NCBI GenBank assembly: GCA_902825965.1
Contig: CADEDA010000019.1
Location: 1 to 57,990, forward strand
Source: an uncultured Gemmatimonadota bacterium
GTDB lineage: Bacteria > Gemmatimonadota > Gemmatimonadetes > Gemmatimonadales > Gemmatimonadaceae
Length of the DNA: 57,990 bases
Direction: 5' to 3'
The translations under genes and the position numbers were made by a program. Below are positions 15,870 through 24,179 of this stretch, piece after piece; position 1 is the stretch's first letter, and every line of letters begins with the position of its first letter. The notes under the pieces are model-generated. The model saw only the letters and a program-made list of their open reading frames with translations, made no database searches and had not been told where the DNA came from.

Positions 15870-16715
15870 ATGACGCGTCCCGCCGCCGTCCGCCGCGTGA
15901 TCCTGGTCGTCCTCGATGGCCTCCGTCCCGATGCGATCCCGCGCTTCGGGCTCGAGCGCATCACTCAGCTCGCGCACAGCGGCGCGAGCACCATGCTGGG
16001 CCGCACCGTGAGCCCGAGCGTCACCGCCTGCGCCATGGCCTCGCTGCTGACCGGCGCCGATCCCGCGCGCCACGGGCTGCAGAGCGACCAGTTCCACATT
16101 CCGCGGCCCGGGGGCGCGCTGCACCCGCTGCCTCGTGTGCTCGCGGGCCACGGGCTGCCGACGACCGCGTTCCTCGCGCGGCTGCCGCTGTTGTTCGCGC
16201 CGATCGCGACGCGCATCGCGGCGCACGTCGGGGCCAAGGCCCGGTTCGCCGGTCGTGATGCGGCCGACATCGTGACCGTCGCCCGGCCCACCCTCGGCGC
16301 GCAGCGCCGGGGGCTCGTGCTCCTGCACTTCCCCGACGCCGACCGTGTGGGGCACGCGGCGGGCTGGATGTCCGACGCGTATGCCGACGCCGCGCGCGCC
16401 ATGGACCAGGCGCTCGGCCGGGTGGTGGACGCGGTGGGGCTCGACGATCCCGAGACCCTGCTGATCGCGCTCGCGGACCACGGGGGTGGGGGGCAGCGCG
16501 CGGACCATCACGACAGCGACCATCCGCTCGACCGCACGATCCCGATCATGCTCGGTGGGGCTGCGGTCCGCCGCGGGGAGTTGGCGGCGGGCACCTCGCT
16601 GCTGGACGTGCCCGCGACCATCTGTGCGGCGCTCGGCGTGCCGCGACCCGAGAGCTACCCCGGCACGCCGCTCCTCGGCGCGCTGCATCAGGCGCATGAT
16701 GCGCTGGCGGCCTAG
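15870..16715 (+). CDS. Alkaline-phosphatase-superfamily phosphodiesterase
   Basis: About 281 residues, cytosolic by sequence since no signal peptide is seen. It has the metal-site pattern of nucleotide pyrophosphatase/phosphodiesterases. LVVLDGLRPD supplies the first Asp, and the nucleophile region is SPSVTACAMASLLTGADPARHG. Next come FPDADRVGHAAG with Asp and His, LIALADHGGGG with Asp-His, and HDSDHPLD with the last His. An alternative GTG start at 15837 would add eleven residues. It is followed three bases later by a PAP2 phosphatase and then a glycosyltransferase, suggesting a role in a phospho- or glycolipid pathway. Confidence 0.82.
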   Translation: MTRPAAVRRVILVVLDGLRPDAIPRFGLERITQLAHSGASTMLGRTVSPSVTACAMASLLTGADPARHGLQSDQFHIPRPGGALHPLPRVLAGHGLPTTAFLARLPLLFAPIATRIAAHVGAKARFAGRDAADIVTVARPTLGAQRRGLVLLHFPDADRVGHAAGWMSDAYADAARAMDQALGRVVDAVGLDDPETLLIALADHGGGGQRADHHDSDHPLDRTIPIMLGGAAVRRGELAAGTSLLDVPATICAALGVPRPESYPGTPLLGALHQAHDALAA

Positions 16716-16718
16716 CCC

Positions 16719-17246
16719 ATGCAGATGCCACCGCTGATCGCGCGGCTGGACGCAAGGGACCGCGCCCTGCTCGCGCGCTGGATGCTCGATGCCCTCGCGC
16801 CCGTGCGGCAGGCGCGGGCGTGGCGCGTCCTCACGCATCTCGGCGGGGCGCGGATGACGATCGCGGCGGTGCTGGTCCCGTTCGCACTCGGCGGGGCGGC
16901 CGAGCGCGCGGCGGCCGTGGCGGCGGCGATCGCGCTCACGGTCTCGCACCTGGTGGTGCAGGTGGTGAAGCGGAGCGTCGGGCGCCCGCGGCCGCGATTC
17001 GCCGAGGGGACTGCACTGGTCGAGATCCCCGACCGGTTCTCGTTCCCGAGTGGCCACGCCTGCGCGGCGCTCGCGGTGGCGCTGACCTACGCGCTCGCGT
17101 TCCCCGCCTACGCCGTGTCGTCGATCCTGCTGGCGACGTTGATCGGCCTGTCGCGCGTACGGCTCGGCGTGCACTACCCCGGCGACGTGCTCGCCGGCCA
17201 GGGGATCGCCGTGCTCACCGTCGCGGGAGTGCGTGCGCTCCTCTAG
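16719..17246 (+). CDS. PAP2-family membrane phosphatase
   Basis: 175-residue membrane phosphatase of the phosphatidic acid phosphatase 2 type. The three conserved motifs are present: KRSVGRPRPRF, FPSGHACAALA with the catalytic His, and SRVRLGVHYPGDVLAG. Substrates in the family include phosphatidate, phosphatidylglycerol phosphate and undecaprenyl pyrophosphate. It follows the phosphodiesterase gene by three bases and precedes a glycosyltransferase by ten. A lipid-phosphate substrate fits the neighbours. Confidence 0.9.
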   Translation: MQMPPLIARLDARDRALLARWMLDALAPVRQARAWRVLTHLGGARMTIAAVLVPFALGGAAERAAAVAAAIALTVSHLVVQVVKRSVGRPRPRFAEGTALVEIPDRFSFPSGHACAALAVALTYALAFPAYAVSSILLATLIGLSRVRLGVHYPGDVLAGQGIAVLTVAGVRALL

Positions 17247-17256
17247 ACTACTCCGC

Positions 17257-18420
17257 ATGACTGCGGACGGACGGGCCAGCGGACTCCGACTCGCGCTCTT
17301 CACGGACACGTTCACGCCGCAGATCAACGGCGTGGCGCGGACGCTCGAGCGCCTGGTCGCGGCGGTGGAGCGGCGCGGGGGTGCGGTGCACGTGGAGACG
17401 GTCGACGTCCCGGAGGCGTCGGTCGATCCGCGCGTCGAGCGGGCCGGGAGCATCCCGTTCTGGGCGTACCCGCAGCTGCGCATCGCGGCGCCGAGTGCGC
17501 GCCGTGCGGCCGAACGGCTCGCGCGCTGGCGACCCACGCTGGTGCATGCGACCACGCCGTTCGGGGTGGGGCTCGCCGGCCGCTCCGCCGCCCTCGCGAC
17601 GGGTGTGCCGCTGGTGACCTCGTATCACACGTCGTTCAGCGCGTACCTCAAGCACTACCGCCTGACGGCCCTCGACCGCATCGCGTGGCCGTATCTGCGC
17701 TGGTTCCACAACTCGGGACGCTGCACCTTCGCGCCGTCAGCGGCGGTGCAGGCCGAGCTGGCGGCGCAGGGCTTCCACGATGTGCGCCTCTGGACGCGCG
17801 GGGTGGACGCGTCGCGGTTCTCGCCCACGCACCGCTCCGCGGCGATGCGCGCACGCATGGGTGCCGGCCCCGACCGCGTGGTGTTCGCGTACGTGGGGCG
17901 CCTCGCCCCGGAGAAGGGTGTGCACACCGCGATCGAGGCCATGCACGCCATCCGGGCGCGACACGGCGATGCCGTGCGCTTCGTGCTGGCGGGCGACGGA
18001 CCCGACGAGGCGAAGTGCCGTGCGACCGCGCCCGAGGGGACCTGGTTCGCCGGTGCACTCAGCGGCATCGAGCTCTCGCAGTTCTATGCTTCCGCCGACT
18101 GCTTCATCTTCCCCTCCGCGACCGAGACGTTCGGCAACGTGGTGTTGGAGGCGATGGCGTCCGGCCTGGCGGTGATCGCGCCGGATGCGGGGCCCACGCT
18201 GGAGTTCGCCCGCGCGGGGACGGCGCTCACCTGTCCGACGGGCGACGTGCCTGCGTTGGTGTCACGGGTGGAGCGGCTGCTTGCGGACCCTGCGCTGGTC
18301 GCGTCGCTGGGGGCTGCGGCAGCCGAGGAGTCCGCGCGCTGGGGCTGGGACGCGGTCTGGGACCGCCTCGTGGACGACTACCGCGACGTGGTCGCGCTGC
18401 CGACGCCGCGCGTCGCATAG
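17257..18420 (+). CDS. GT4-family glycosyltransferase
   Basis: 387 residues, with the same architecture as the enzyme at 14528. The N-terminal loop is LALFTDTFTPQINGVARTLERL, with HATTPFGVGLAGRSAA and TSYHTSFSAYLKHY after it. The donor domain has FAYVGRLAPEKGVHTAIEAM and FYASADCFIFPSATETFGNVVLEAMASGLAVIAPDAG. Such enzymes transfer sugars to diacylglycerol or phosphatidylinositol-type lipids (MgtA, PimB, SqdX). ATG 17257 was chosen; TAGACT lies seven bases upstream, so the transcript may be leaderless. An upstream GTG at 17233 would overlap the PAP2 gene. Its 3' end overlaps the convergent hydrolase gene by 43 bases. Confidence 0.9.
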   Translation: MTADGRASGLRLALFTDTFTPQINGVARTLERLVAAVERRGGAVHVETVDVPEASVDPRVERAGSIPFWAYPQLRIAAPSARRAAERLARWRPTLVHATTPFGVGLAGRSAALATGVPLVTSYHTSFSAYLKHYRLTALDRIAWPYLRWFHNSGRCTFAPSAAVQAELAAQGFHDVRLWTRGVDASRFSPTHRSAAMRARMGAGPDRVVFAYVGRLAPEKGVHTAIEAMHAIRARHGDAVRFVLAGDGPDEAKCRATAPEGTWFAGALSGIELSQFYASADCFIFPSATETFGNVVLEAMASGLAVIAPDAGPTLEFARAGTALTCPTGDVPALVSRVERLLADPALVASLGAAAAEESARWGWDAVWDRLVDDYRDVVALPTPRVA

Positions 18421-19367
18421 GCGTCCCACACCAGGCGAGCACAGTCGGCCATGAGCCGCTGCGCGACCGCGCGCTCGGGGATCGCCCGCGTGAGGATCAC
18501 GAGCACGAAGGGGGCGCGCCCCGGCGGATAGACGATCGCGGCATCGTGCGTGGTCGCGGTGATCCAGCCGGTCTTGTGTGCGACACGAGTGCCCGGGGGC
18601 AATCCGGCCGGGATCTCGTCCGCGAACTCCTGGCGCAGCAGCGTCTCGCGCATCGCCGCCGTGGAGGCTGGGGATGCGACCTGCCCGCGCTCGAGGGCCG
18701 CGAGGAGTTTCCCGAGCCCCTTCGCGGTCGTCTCGTTGTTGAGGCCGGCGCGGAACGCCGGGATGTCCTCAACCCCACGCCGGACCACCACGCCCGCCCC
18801 TCCGAGGCTGCGGGCGAAGGATGTCACGCGCGTGGGATCGAGTCGTTCGATCAGCACGTTCGTCGCAAGATTGCTGGAGCGGACAATCATGCGTTCGTTC
18901 AGCTCCCGCAACGAGATGGGGCTCCCGATCCGGGCATAGAGGGTGCTGTCGGAATCGTCGGCGAGCTCAAGCTGGTACGGGGAGCGGTCGACGATCGAGA
19001 GGAAGCGGTTCTCCAACGTGATCGTGGCATCCAGGTCGAGCCGGCCCTGGTCGACCTGTCGGAAGAGCTCGAACATCACCGGCACCTTCATGGTGCTGGC
19101 GGCGTGGAAGGTGACGGTGTCGTGGATTCCGAAGGACTCCCCGCTGCCGAGGTCCTCGAAGTAGAGCCCGACCTGCGCGCCTGGGACCGCTGCGATGCGG
19201 CCGCGGAGTGCGGCGAGGAGTGTTGTGTCCTGTCCGGACGGTCGCTGGCCAACGTCGGCAGGCCCTGCGAACGTAGTGGACCGGTGAGGGAACCCGCGCG
19301 CCGCGGGTTGTGTCGAAGGGAAGGCCGCGCAGCAGGCGGCGAGCAGGAAGACAGTGAGAGTGCGCAC
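18378..19367 (-). CDS. Exported serine hydrolase, class A beta-lactamase-like
   Basis: 329 residues with an N-terminal export signal. The penicillin-binding fold motifs are present: Ser91-x-x-Lys94 in AASTMKVPV, SSN at 164-166, and KTG at 265-267 (VAHKTGWIT). This places it with class A beta-lactamases or related serine hydrolases. The omega-loop Glu motif (ExxLN) that provides the deacylating base is not evident; the region reads VEDIPAFRAGLNN. Activity on beta-lactams is therefore uncertain. The start is GTG 19367, six bases after a TATATT -10 hexamer (19374-19379). Confidence 0.82.
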   Translation of the reverse strand: MRTLTVFLLAACCAAFPSTQPAARGFPHRSTTFAGPADVGQRPSGQDTTLLAALRGRIAAVPGAQVGLYFEDLGSGESFGIHDTVTFHAASTMKVPVMFELFRQVDQGRLDLDATITLENRFLSIVDRSPYQLELADDSDSTLYARIGSPISLRELNERMIVRSSNLATNVLIERLDPTRVTSFARSLGGAGVVVRRGVEDIPAFRAGLNNETTAKGLGKLLAALERGQVASPASTAAMRETLLRQEFADEIPAGLPPGTRVAHKTGWITATTHDAAIVYPPGRAPFVLVILTRAIPERAVAQRLMADCARLVWDAYATRGVGSATTSR

Positions 19368-19373
19368 GGGCCG

Positions 19374-19379
19374 AATATA
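19374..19379 (-). promoter_or_regulatory. -10 element for the beta-lactamase-like gene (leaderless)
   Basis: TATATT on the minus strand ends six bases before GTG 19367, with no Shine-Dalgarno between. Confidence 0.45.
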
Positions 19380-19419
19380 CGGGTCGCCGCGCCAGTCAGC
19401 CCATGGGTCAGGGGGAAGC

Positions 19420-20874
19420 GTGGCGGTTTCGTTCAGGGGTTACAAGGTCTCCATCGTCGCTGTCGCACTCGTGTCGGCAGGTTGTTTCTCGTTCCCGCTG
19501 CAGTCGCGGGGCAACCGGCCGCAGCCCGTGCCGGCGCCCGCGCCGCCGGCCCCCGCGGCCGCGCCCGGCGCTGCCGTGGTGCGCGAGGAGCCCGAGCCCG
19601 AGAACCAGCCCCAGGCACGGCCGGAGACGCCTGCCGAGGTCACGCCCGAGCCCGTCGCGGTTCCCGCTGACACCACGCCGGCACCGCCGGCCTGGGACAT
19701 CGAAGTCGCCCCGTACGAGAGCAACGCCCGCGTCGCCTACTTCGTCTCGCGTTTCAGTGGCGCGATGCGCCCGACCTTCGAGGTCGCCCTGGCGCGGCAG
19801 ACCCGCTACGCGCCGATGATCCACGCGAAGCTGCGCGCCGCGGGCCTGCCCGAGGACATGATCTACCTGCCGCTGATCGAGAGCTGGTACGATCCCCACG
19901 CGTATTCGCGCGCCGCCGCGGTGGGCATGTGGCAGTTCATGACGACCACCGCGAAGGGGGTCGGCATGCGCGTGGACTGGTGGGTGGACGAGCGCCGCGA
20001 CCCCGTGCGGGCCACCGACGGTGCCGTCGCGCACCTGCTCGAGTTGCGCGAGGACTTCGGCTCCATGTACCTCGCGGCTGCCGCGTACAACGGCGGGTCG
20101 GGTCGGATCTCGCGTGGCCTGGCCAAACACGCCAGCCAGCTGGAGGGTGTCGAAGGCGAGGACCTGTTCTTCGCACTCGCCGACGAGAAGGCGCTGCGGG
20201 CCGAGACCGCGGACTACGTGCCGAAGCTCATCGCTGCGGCGCTGGTGGGCAAGGACCCGGCGCGCTACGGCGTCTCGATCGCCCCGGTGATCCCGTTCAC
20301 CTTCGACTCGGTGCTGGTGGCGCCGGCCACGCCGCTGGCTGCGGTCGCCAAGGCCCTCGATGTCCCGGTGGACACGGTGCTGGACTACAACCCGCACGTG
20401 CTGCGCGGCATGACGCCCCCGGTGGGCGCGGACCTGTGGTTGCGGGTGCCGGCGGGCGCGAGCGAGGGGTTCGCGGAGCGGCTCGCCGCGCTGCCCGAGG
20501 CCGAACGCAGCGGGGCCAAGCGCGTGGTGACCAAGAGCGGCGACTACATCACGAAGATCGCCAAGGCCAACGGCCTCACCGCCAAGCAGTTGAACATGTA
20601 CAACCCGCAGGCCACCCGGATGAAGAACGGCAACCTGCATCCCGGCCAGCGGATCCTGGTGCCGCGGCTCGACGTGGTGCGCGCAGCGCGTGACGTCCCC
20701 GACCCGAAGATCGAGCGCTACGGCACGGCTGCCGGCGGGGTGCACGTGGTGAAGAAGGGCGAGTCGCTGAGCGTGATCGCCAAGAAGAACGGCACCAGCG
20801 TGACGGCGCTCAAGCGGTTGAACCGGCTCAAGAGCGATCGGATCCGGGTGGGGCAGCGCCTGCGCGTGCGCTGA
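19420..20874 (+). CDS. Lytic transglycosylase with LysM repeats (MltD-like)
   Basis: 484 residues, probably a lipoprotein or membrane-anchored (Cys22 after VALVSAG). A Pro/Ala/Glu-rich linker runs to about residue 90. The SLT domain follows, with LIESWYDPHAYSRAAAVGMW carrying the catalytic Glu, FMTTTAKGVG, and AAAYNGGSGRISR. Three LysM-type segments come next: a degenerate one ending LWLRVPAG, then KRVVTKSGDYITKIAKANGL, and a C-terminal VHVVKKGESLSVIAKKNG. It cleaves peptidoglycan glycan strands to anhydro-muropeptides. GTG 19420 was chosen because GGGGGA lies five bases before it. Confidence 0.9.
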   Translation: MAVSFRGYKVSIVAVALVSAGCFSFPLQSRGNRPQPVPAPAPPAPAAAPGAAVVREEPEPENQPQARPETPAEVTPEPVAVPADTTPAPPAWDIEVAPYESNARVAYFVSRFSGAMRPTFEVALARQTRYAPMIHAKLRAAGLPEDMIYLPLIESWYDPHAYSRAAAVGMWQFMTTTAKGVGMRVDWWVDERRDPVRATDGAVAHLLELREDFGSMYLAAAAYNGGSGRISRGLAKHASQLEGVEGEDLFFALADEKALRAETADYVPKLIAAALVGKDPARYGVSIAPVIPFTFDSVLVAPATPLAAVAKALDVPVDTVLDYNPHVLRGMTPPVGADLWLRVPAGASEGFAERLAALPEAERSGAKRVVTKSGDYITKIAKANGLTAKQLNMYNPQATRMKNGNLHPGQRILVPRLDVVRAARDVPDPKIERYGTAAGGVHVVKKGESLSVIAKKNGTSVTALKRLNRLKSDRIRVGQRLRVR

Positions 20875-20913
20875 GTCCTGCGCGGGGCGGGGGCGGCACC
20901 GCGCCTGCGGGGC

Positions 20914-21381
20914 CTACTTCCGCTTCTCCAGCAGCCGCACCCCTTCGATGTGCATCGCCTTGTCGGCGCTCTTCGTCATGTCGTAGACGGTGAGCAGCGC
21001 CACGGACACGGCCGTGAGCGCTTCCATCTCCACGCCGGTCACGCCGTGCAGGCGCACCTCCGACTCGCAGCGGATCGCCGATGCCGCGGGCTCGAGCGTG
21101 AACCGCACTTGGACGTCGGTGAGCGCGAGGGGATGACAGAGCGGGATGAGCTCCGCCGTGCGTTTCGCCGCCATCACGCCGGCCACCCGCGCGACCCCGA
21201 GCACGTCACCCTTGGCGAGGGTGTTGTCGCGGACGGCGGCGAACGCGGCCGCGCTCATGCAGATGCGCCCCTCGGCGCGCGCCGACCGTGCCGACGGCAA
21301 CTTGGCCGAGACGTCGACCATCGCGGCCTTGCCGCCGGCGTCCACGTGCGAGAGGATCGGCTTCGGTTTCCGGGCTGCCAT
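20914..21381 (-). CDS. moaC: Cyclic pyranopterin monophosphate synthase MoaC
   Basis: 155 residues. MoaC converts the MoaA product into cyclic pyranopterin monophosphate in molybdenum cofactor synthesis. Visible motifs are [44 protein letters not shown], the [26 protein letters not shown] core, and the terminal [15 protein letters not shown] with the catalytic Lys/Asp region. Its ATG shares one base with the stop of holB (TGATG), so translation is coupled. No other moa genes lie in this window. Confidence 0.95.
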   Translation of the reverse strand: MAARKPKPILSHVDAGGKAAMVDVSAKLPSARSARAEGRICMSAAAFAAVRDNTLAKGDVLGVARVAGVMAAKRTAELIPLCHPLALTDVQVRFTLEPAASAIRCESEVRLHGVTGVEMEALTAVSVALLTVYDMTKSADKAMHIEGVRLLEKRK

Positions 21382-22433
21382 CAGGCCCTCGCGAGGTCGT
21401 CGAGCAGCTTGGCGGTCACCAGCTGCGGGTTCGCATTCCCCTCGGCCGCCCGCTTCGCCTCCTCGACGGCCGGCACGGCCCGGACCGCGTGCCGCGCGGC
21501 CTGCGCGTCGCCGCGCTCGGTCGCCACGCGCGCGCGCTCGTGCAGGAGCACGGTGATCGCATCGAGCACGTCGGTGAAGGCGCCGCGGGACTTGCCCGAG
21601 CCCGAGGTGAAGGCCGCGCGCAGGGCCTGCTCGCGACCCTGGTCGGCGGCGGACAGCAGCTGCCGCGCCCGCGTCATCGCGGCGCTGCGGTCGCCGCCGC
21701 CGATGAGGGCACCCGGCGCGCCGGCACAGAACCGCACGAGGTCGTCCGCGGTCTCGTTGGGCACCACCGTGCGCACGTAGTCGTCGGCGACGAACCGGCG
21801 CACGGCGGCATCGGCCAGCGGCGCGATCCGGAAGGCCACCACGCGCGACCGGATGGTCGGCAGCAGGGCGCCCGGCTCACTGGAGGTCAGGATGTAGGTC
21901 GTGCCCGGTGCCGGCTCCTCGAGCAGCTTGAGGAACGCGTTCGCGCCCTCGGGTGACGCGGCCTGCGGCACCATCCGTTCCGCATCCCCGATCACGAAGA
22001 CCTTGCGCCGCGCCATCGCGGGAGACTTCGCTGCGAGTTGGAGGATCAAGCGGGTCACGTACAGGTAGAGGCCCGCCGATCCGTCCGGGCGCGCGTACAG
22101 CCCGTGCGCCTCGACCCGCTCGCGGATGGCCGCGTCGTACTCCTCCTGGACCTCGTCCGTCGCGATGTCCGAGCCCGTGATGCGCGGGCGCGGGAAGAAC
22201 CAGCGCAGGTCCGGGTGCTGCAACTCGAGCGAGTAGCGGCACTGTGCGCAGAGGCCGCAGGGGCGGTCGTCCGCCTCGCAGAGCAGGAACTGCCCGAGCC
22301 AGAGTGCGAGCCGCTGCTTGCCCACGCCCGCCGGGCCCTGCAGCAGGATGCTCGACGGCAGCGCGTCCCGCCGCACCTGTTCGGCGAAGCGGTCGCGGAG
22401 CGTCTCGTGGCCGTAGAGCGGGACGATGGGCAC
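21381..22433 (-). CDS. holB: DNA polymerase III delta' subunit (clamp loader)
   Basis: About 350 residues, AAA+ clamp-loader subunit. It has a P-loop ([16 protein letters not shown]) and the zinc-binding set [14 protein letters not shown]. Further on are [10 protein letters not shown], the [20 protein letters not shown] sensor region, and [17 protein letters not shown]. The GTG at 22433 is used. A longer ATG start (22463) would overlap the divergent P1 peptidase gene. TATCTT lies six bases before GTG 22433. It is followed without a gap by moaC. Confidence 0.9.
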   Translation of the reverse strand: MPIVPLYGHETLRDRFAEQVRRDALPSSILLQGPAGVGKQRLALWLGQFLLCEADDRPCGLCAQCRYSLELQHPDLRWFFPRPRITGSDIATDEVQEEYDAAIRERVEAHGLYARPDGSAGLYLYVTRLILQLAAKSPAMARRKVFVIGDAERMVPQAASPEGANAFLKLLEEPAPGTTYILTSSEPGALLPTIRSRVVAFRIAPLADAAVRRFVADDYVRTVVPNETADDLVRFCAGAPGALIGGGDRSAAMTRARQLLSAADQGREQALRAAFTSGSGKSRGAFTDVLDAITVLLHERARVATERGDAQAARHAVRAVPAVEEAKRAAEGNANPQLVTAKLLDDLARA

Positions 22434-22438
22434 GGGAG

Positions 22439-22445
22439 TAAGATA
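22439..22445. promoter_or_regulatory. Overlapping divergent -10 elements
   Basis: TAAGAT (22439-22444, plus strand) ends seven bases before the P1 peptidase ATG. TATCTT (22440-22445, minus strand) ends six bases before the holB GTG. Five of the six base pairs are shared, so both genes would start leaderless transcripts from one AT-rich patch. Confidence 0.5.
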
Positions 22446-22451
22446 AGCGCC

Positions 22452-23684
22452 ATGCGAATCCACCGCCCCGATCCCTCACGCGCTGCACGGGCCAGGGTGC
22501 GCGCGCTCGGCCTCGCCGCCGCCTTCCTCCTGCTGCCGGGCAGCGCCCTCGACGCACAGCAACCGTCGTCCCCGCAGGTGCAACCGCGTGCGCGGGCGCG
22601 CGAGCTCGGCGTCGCACCCGGCGTGTTCGCGCCAGGGCCACGCAACGCCATCACCGACGTGGCGGGTGTCGCCGTCGGCCAGGTGACGCTGATCGACGGC
22701 GACCGTGTCCGCACGGGCATCACCGCCATCCTCCCGCACGCGGGCAACACGTACCAGTCGCGCGTGCCGGCCGCCCTGCACGTGGGCAACGGATTCGGGA
22801 AGTTCGCCGGCAGCACGCAGCTGGCCGAGCTCGGGGAGCTCGAGACACCGATCCTGCTCACCTGCACGCTCTGCGTGTGGAAGGCCGCCGACGCGATGGC
22901 CGCGTGGATGTTGGAGCAGCCCGGCATGGAGAACGTGCGCTCGATCAATCCGGTCGTCGGGGAGACCAATGACGGCGGGCTCAACGACATCCGCGCCCGA
23001 CCCATCACCGCGGTCGACGTGCGGAAGGCGCTGGAGTCGGCGACCGACGGCCCGGTGGCCGAGGGCAGCGTGGGCGCCGGCACCGGCACCGTGGCGTTCG
23101 GCTGGAAGGGCGGCATCGGCACCGCGTCGCGCGTGCTGCCCGCGCGACTGGGCGGCTGGCGCCTCGGGGTGCTCGTGCAATCGAACTTCGGTGGTGTGCT
23201 GCAGGTGCTGGGCGCGCCGGTCGGGCGCGAGCTCGGGCGCTACGCCTTCCAGAACGTCACCGGCGGCGGGTCCGACGCCGCGGACGCCGCGGACGCCGGC
23301 GGCAACGGCGACGGCTCGATCATCATCATCATCGCCACCGACGCACCGGTCGACGACCGCAACCTCGGCCGCCTCGCCTCGCGTGCGATGATGGGGTTGG
23401 GGCGGACGGGCAGTTCGGCCTCGAACGGCAGCGGAGACTATGCGCTGGCGTTCTCGACGGCGACGGCCGTCCGGCGCGCGTACGATGCCCCGCGCCTGCA
23501 GACCACACAGCTCGCGAACGAGGAGATGACGGCGCTCTTCCAGGCCGCCGTGGAAACGGTGGAGGAGGCGATCTACAACTCGCTGTTCCAGGCGACGACG
23601 CTCAGCGGCAACGGGCGCACGGTGGAGGCGATCCCGCTCGACCATGTGCGGGAGATCCTCCGCACGTACGGGATCGCGCGCTGA
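22452..23684 (+). CDS. P1-family peptidase (DmpA-like), exported
   Basis: 410 residues with a signal peptide ending LDAQ. The DmpA/peptidase P1 family comprises self-cleaving N-terminal-nucleophile aminopeptidases. Recognised segments are RARELGVAPGVFAPGPRNAI, VGQVTLIDGDRVRTGITAI, and PVVGETNDGGLNDIR. The mature beta chain would begin at nucleophile Ser244 (VQSNFGGVLQVLG), and GSIIIIIATDAPVDDRNL follows. A glycine/alanine/aspartate-rich insertion (about 269-283) precedes the last. It acts outside the cytoplasm on D- or beta-amino-acid peptides, by family analogy. Confidence 0.9.
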   Translation: MRIHRPDPSRAARARVRALGLAAAFLLLPGSALDAQQPSSPQVQPRARARELGVAPGVFAPGPRNAITDVAGVAVGQVTLIDGDRVRTGITAILPHAGNTYQSRVPAALHVGNGFGKFAGSTQLAELGELETPILLTCTLCVWKAADAMAAWMLEQPGMENVRSINPVVGETNDGGLNDIRARPITAVDVRKALESATDGPVAEGSVGAGTGTVAFGWKGGIGTASRVLPARLGGWRLGVLVQSNFGGVLQVLGAPVGRELGRYAFQNVTGGGSDAADAADAGGNGDGSIIIIIATDAPVDDRNLGRLASRAMMGLGRTGSSASNGSGDYALAFSTATAVRRAYDAPRLQTTQLANEEMTALFQAAVETVEEAIYNSLFQATTLSGNGRTVEAIPLDHVREILRTYGIAR

Positions 23685-23689
23685 CGTCG

Positions 23690-23735
23690 GCGTGCGTCAG
23701 GCGCGCGCGTCATACGCGTGCGTCACGCGCGCGCG
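23690..23735. repeat. 20-base direct repeat at a convergent gene junction
   Basis: Copies at 23690-23709 and 23716-23735 differ at one base (GCGTGCGTCA followed by GGCG... or CGCG...). The repeat spans the short gap between the convergent P1 peptidase and PPOX genes and includes the stop codon of the latter. Confidence 0.6.
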
Positions 23736-24169
23736 GCGCGACCCGTGATCTCGTCGATATGGATGCGGAAGAGCAACGCACGCTCCGGTGTGGGATCGGC
23801 GTTGGTCAGCGCGACCGGCAACACCCGACGGATCACCGCGAGCCCGTGGTCGTAGGTCTCCATCTCCTGGGCGCTGCCTTCGCGCCGCAGTAGGTAGAGC
23901 CCGCCCTTCACGACCACCGATTCCCAATCGAAGGGTCCACGGACCTCGTCGACCTCGAAGGCGATCCAGCGGTTGTGCGTGACGACCTCGAGCTTGGTGC
24001 CGGCGCTGGTGCGGCCGTACAGCCAACCGTTGTCGTGCACGTAGTGGATCGGTTCGATGTCCACCCGGTCCTTGTACGCGAACGCCAAGCGCCCGACGTG
24101 CTGCGACGCGAGCAGGGCATGGCATTCCTCGACACTGAGGTCGCGGAACCGTGGCTGGGGCGAGCGCAT
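23723..24169 (-). CDS. Pyridoxamine 5'-phosphate oxidase-like flavin-binding protein
   Basis: 148 residues of the PPOX/split-barrel family that binds FMN, F420 or haem. Features include FRDLSVEECHALLASQHVGR, LAFAYKDRVDIEPIHYVHD, GTKLEVVTHNRWIAFEVDEV and WESVVVKGGLYLL. These match small 'pyridoxamine 5'-phosphate oxidase family' proteins of unknown substrate. ATG 24169 was chosen because AGGAGG precedes it; a longer start adds 20 residues across that site. It follows purK by ten bases on the same strand. Confidence 0.85.
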   Translation of the reverse strand: MRSPQPRFRDLSVEECHALLASQHVGRLAFAYKDRVDIEPIHYVHDNGWLYGRTSAGTKLEVVTHNRWIAFEVDEVRGPFDWESVVVKGGLYLLRREGSAQEMETYDHGLAVIRRVLPVALTNADPTPERALLFRIHIDEITGRAARA

Positions 24170-24179
24170 GTGGGCCTCC

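Noticed and set aside
19330-19367. Lipobox LAAC at residue 12 of the beta-lactamase-like protein
   Set aside because: The preceding segment is too short for a lipoprotein signal; an ordinary signal peptide is as likely.
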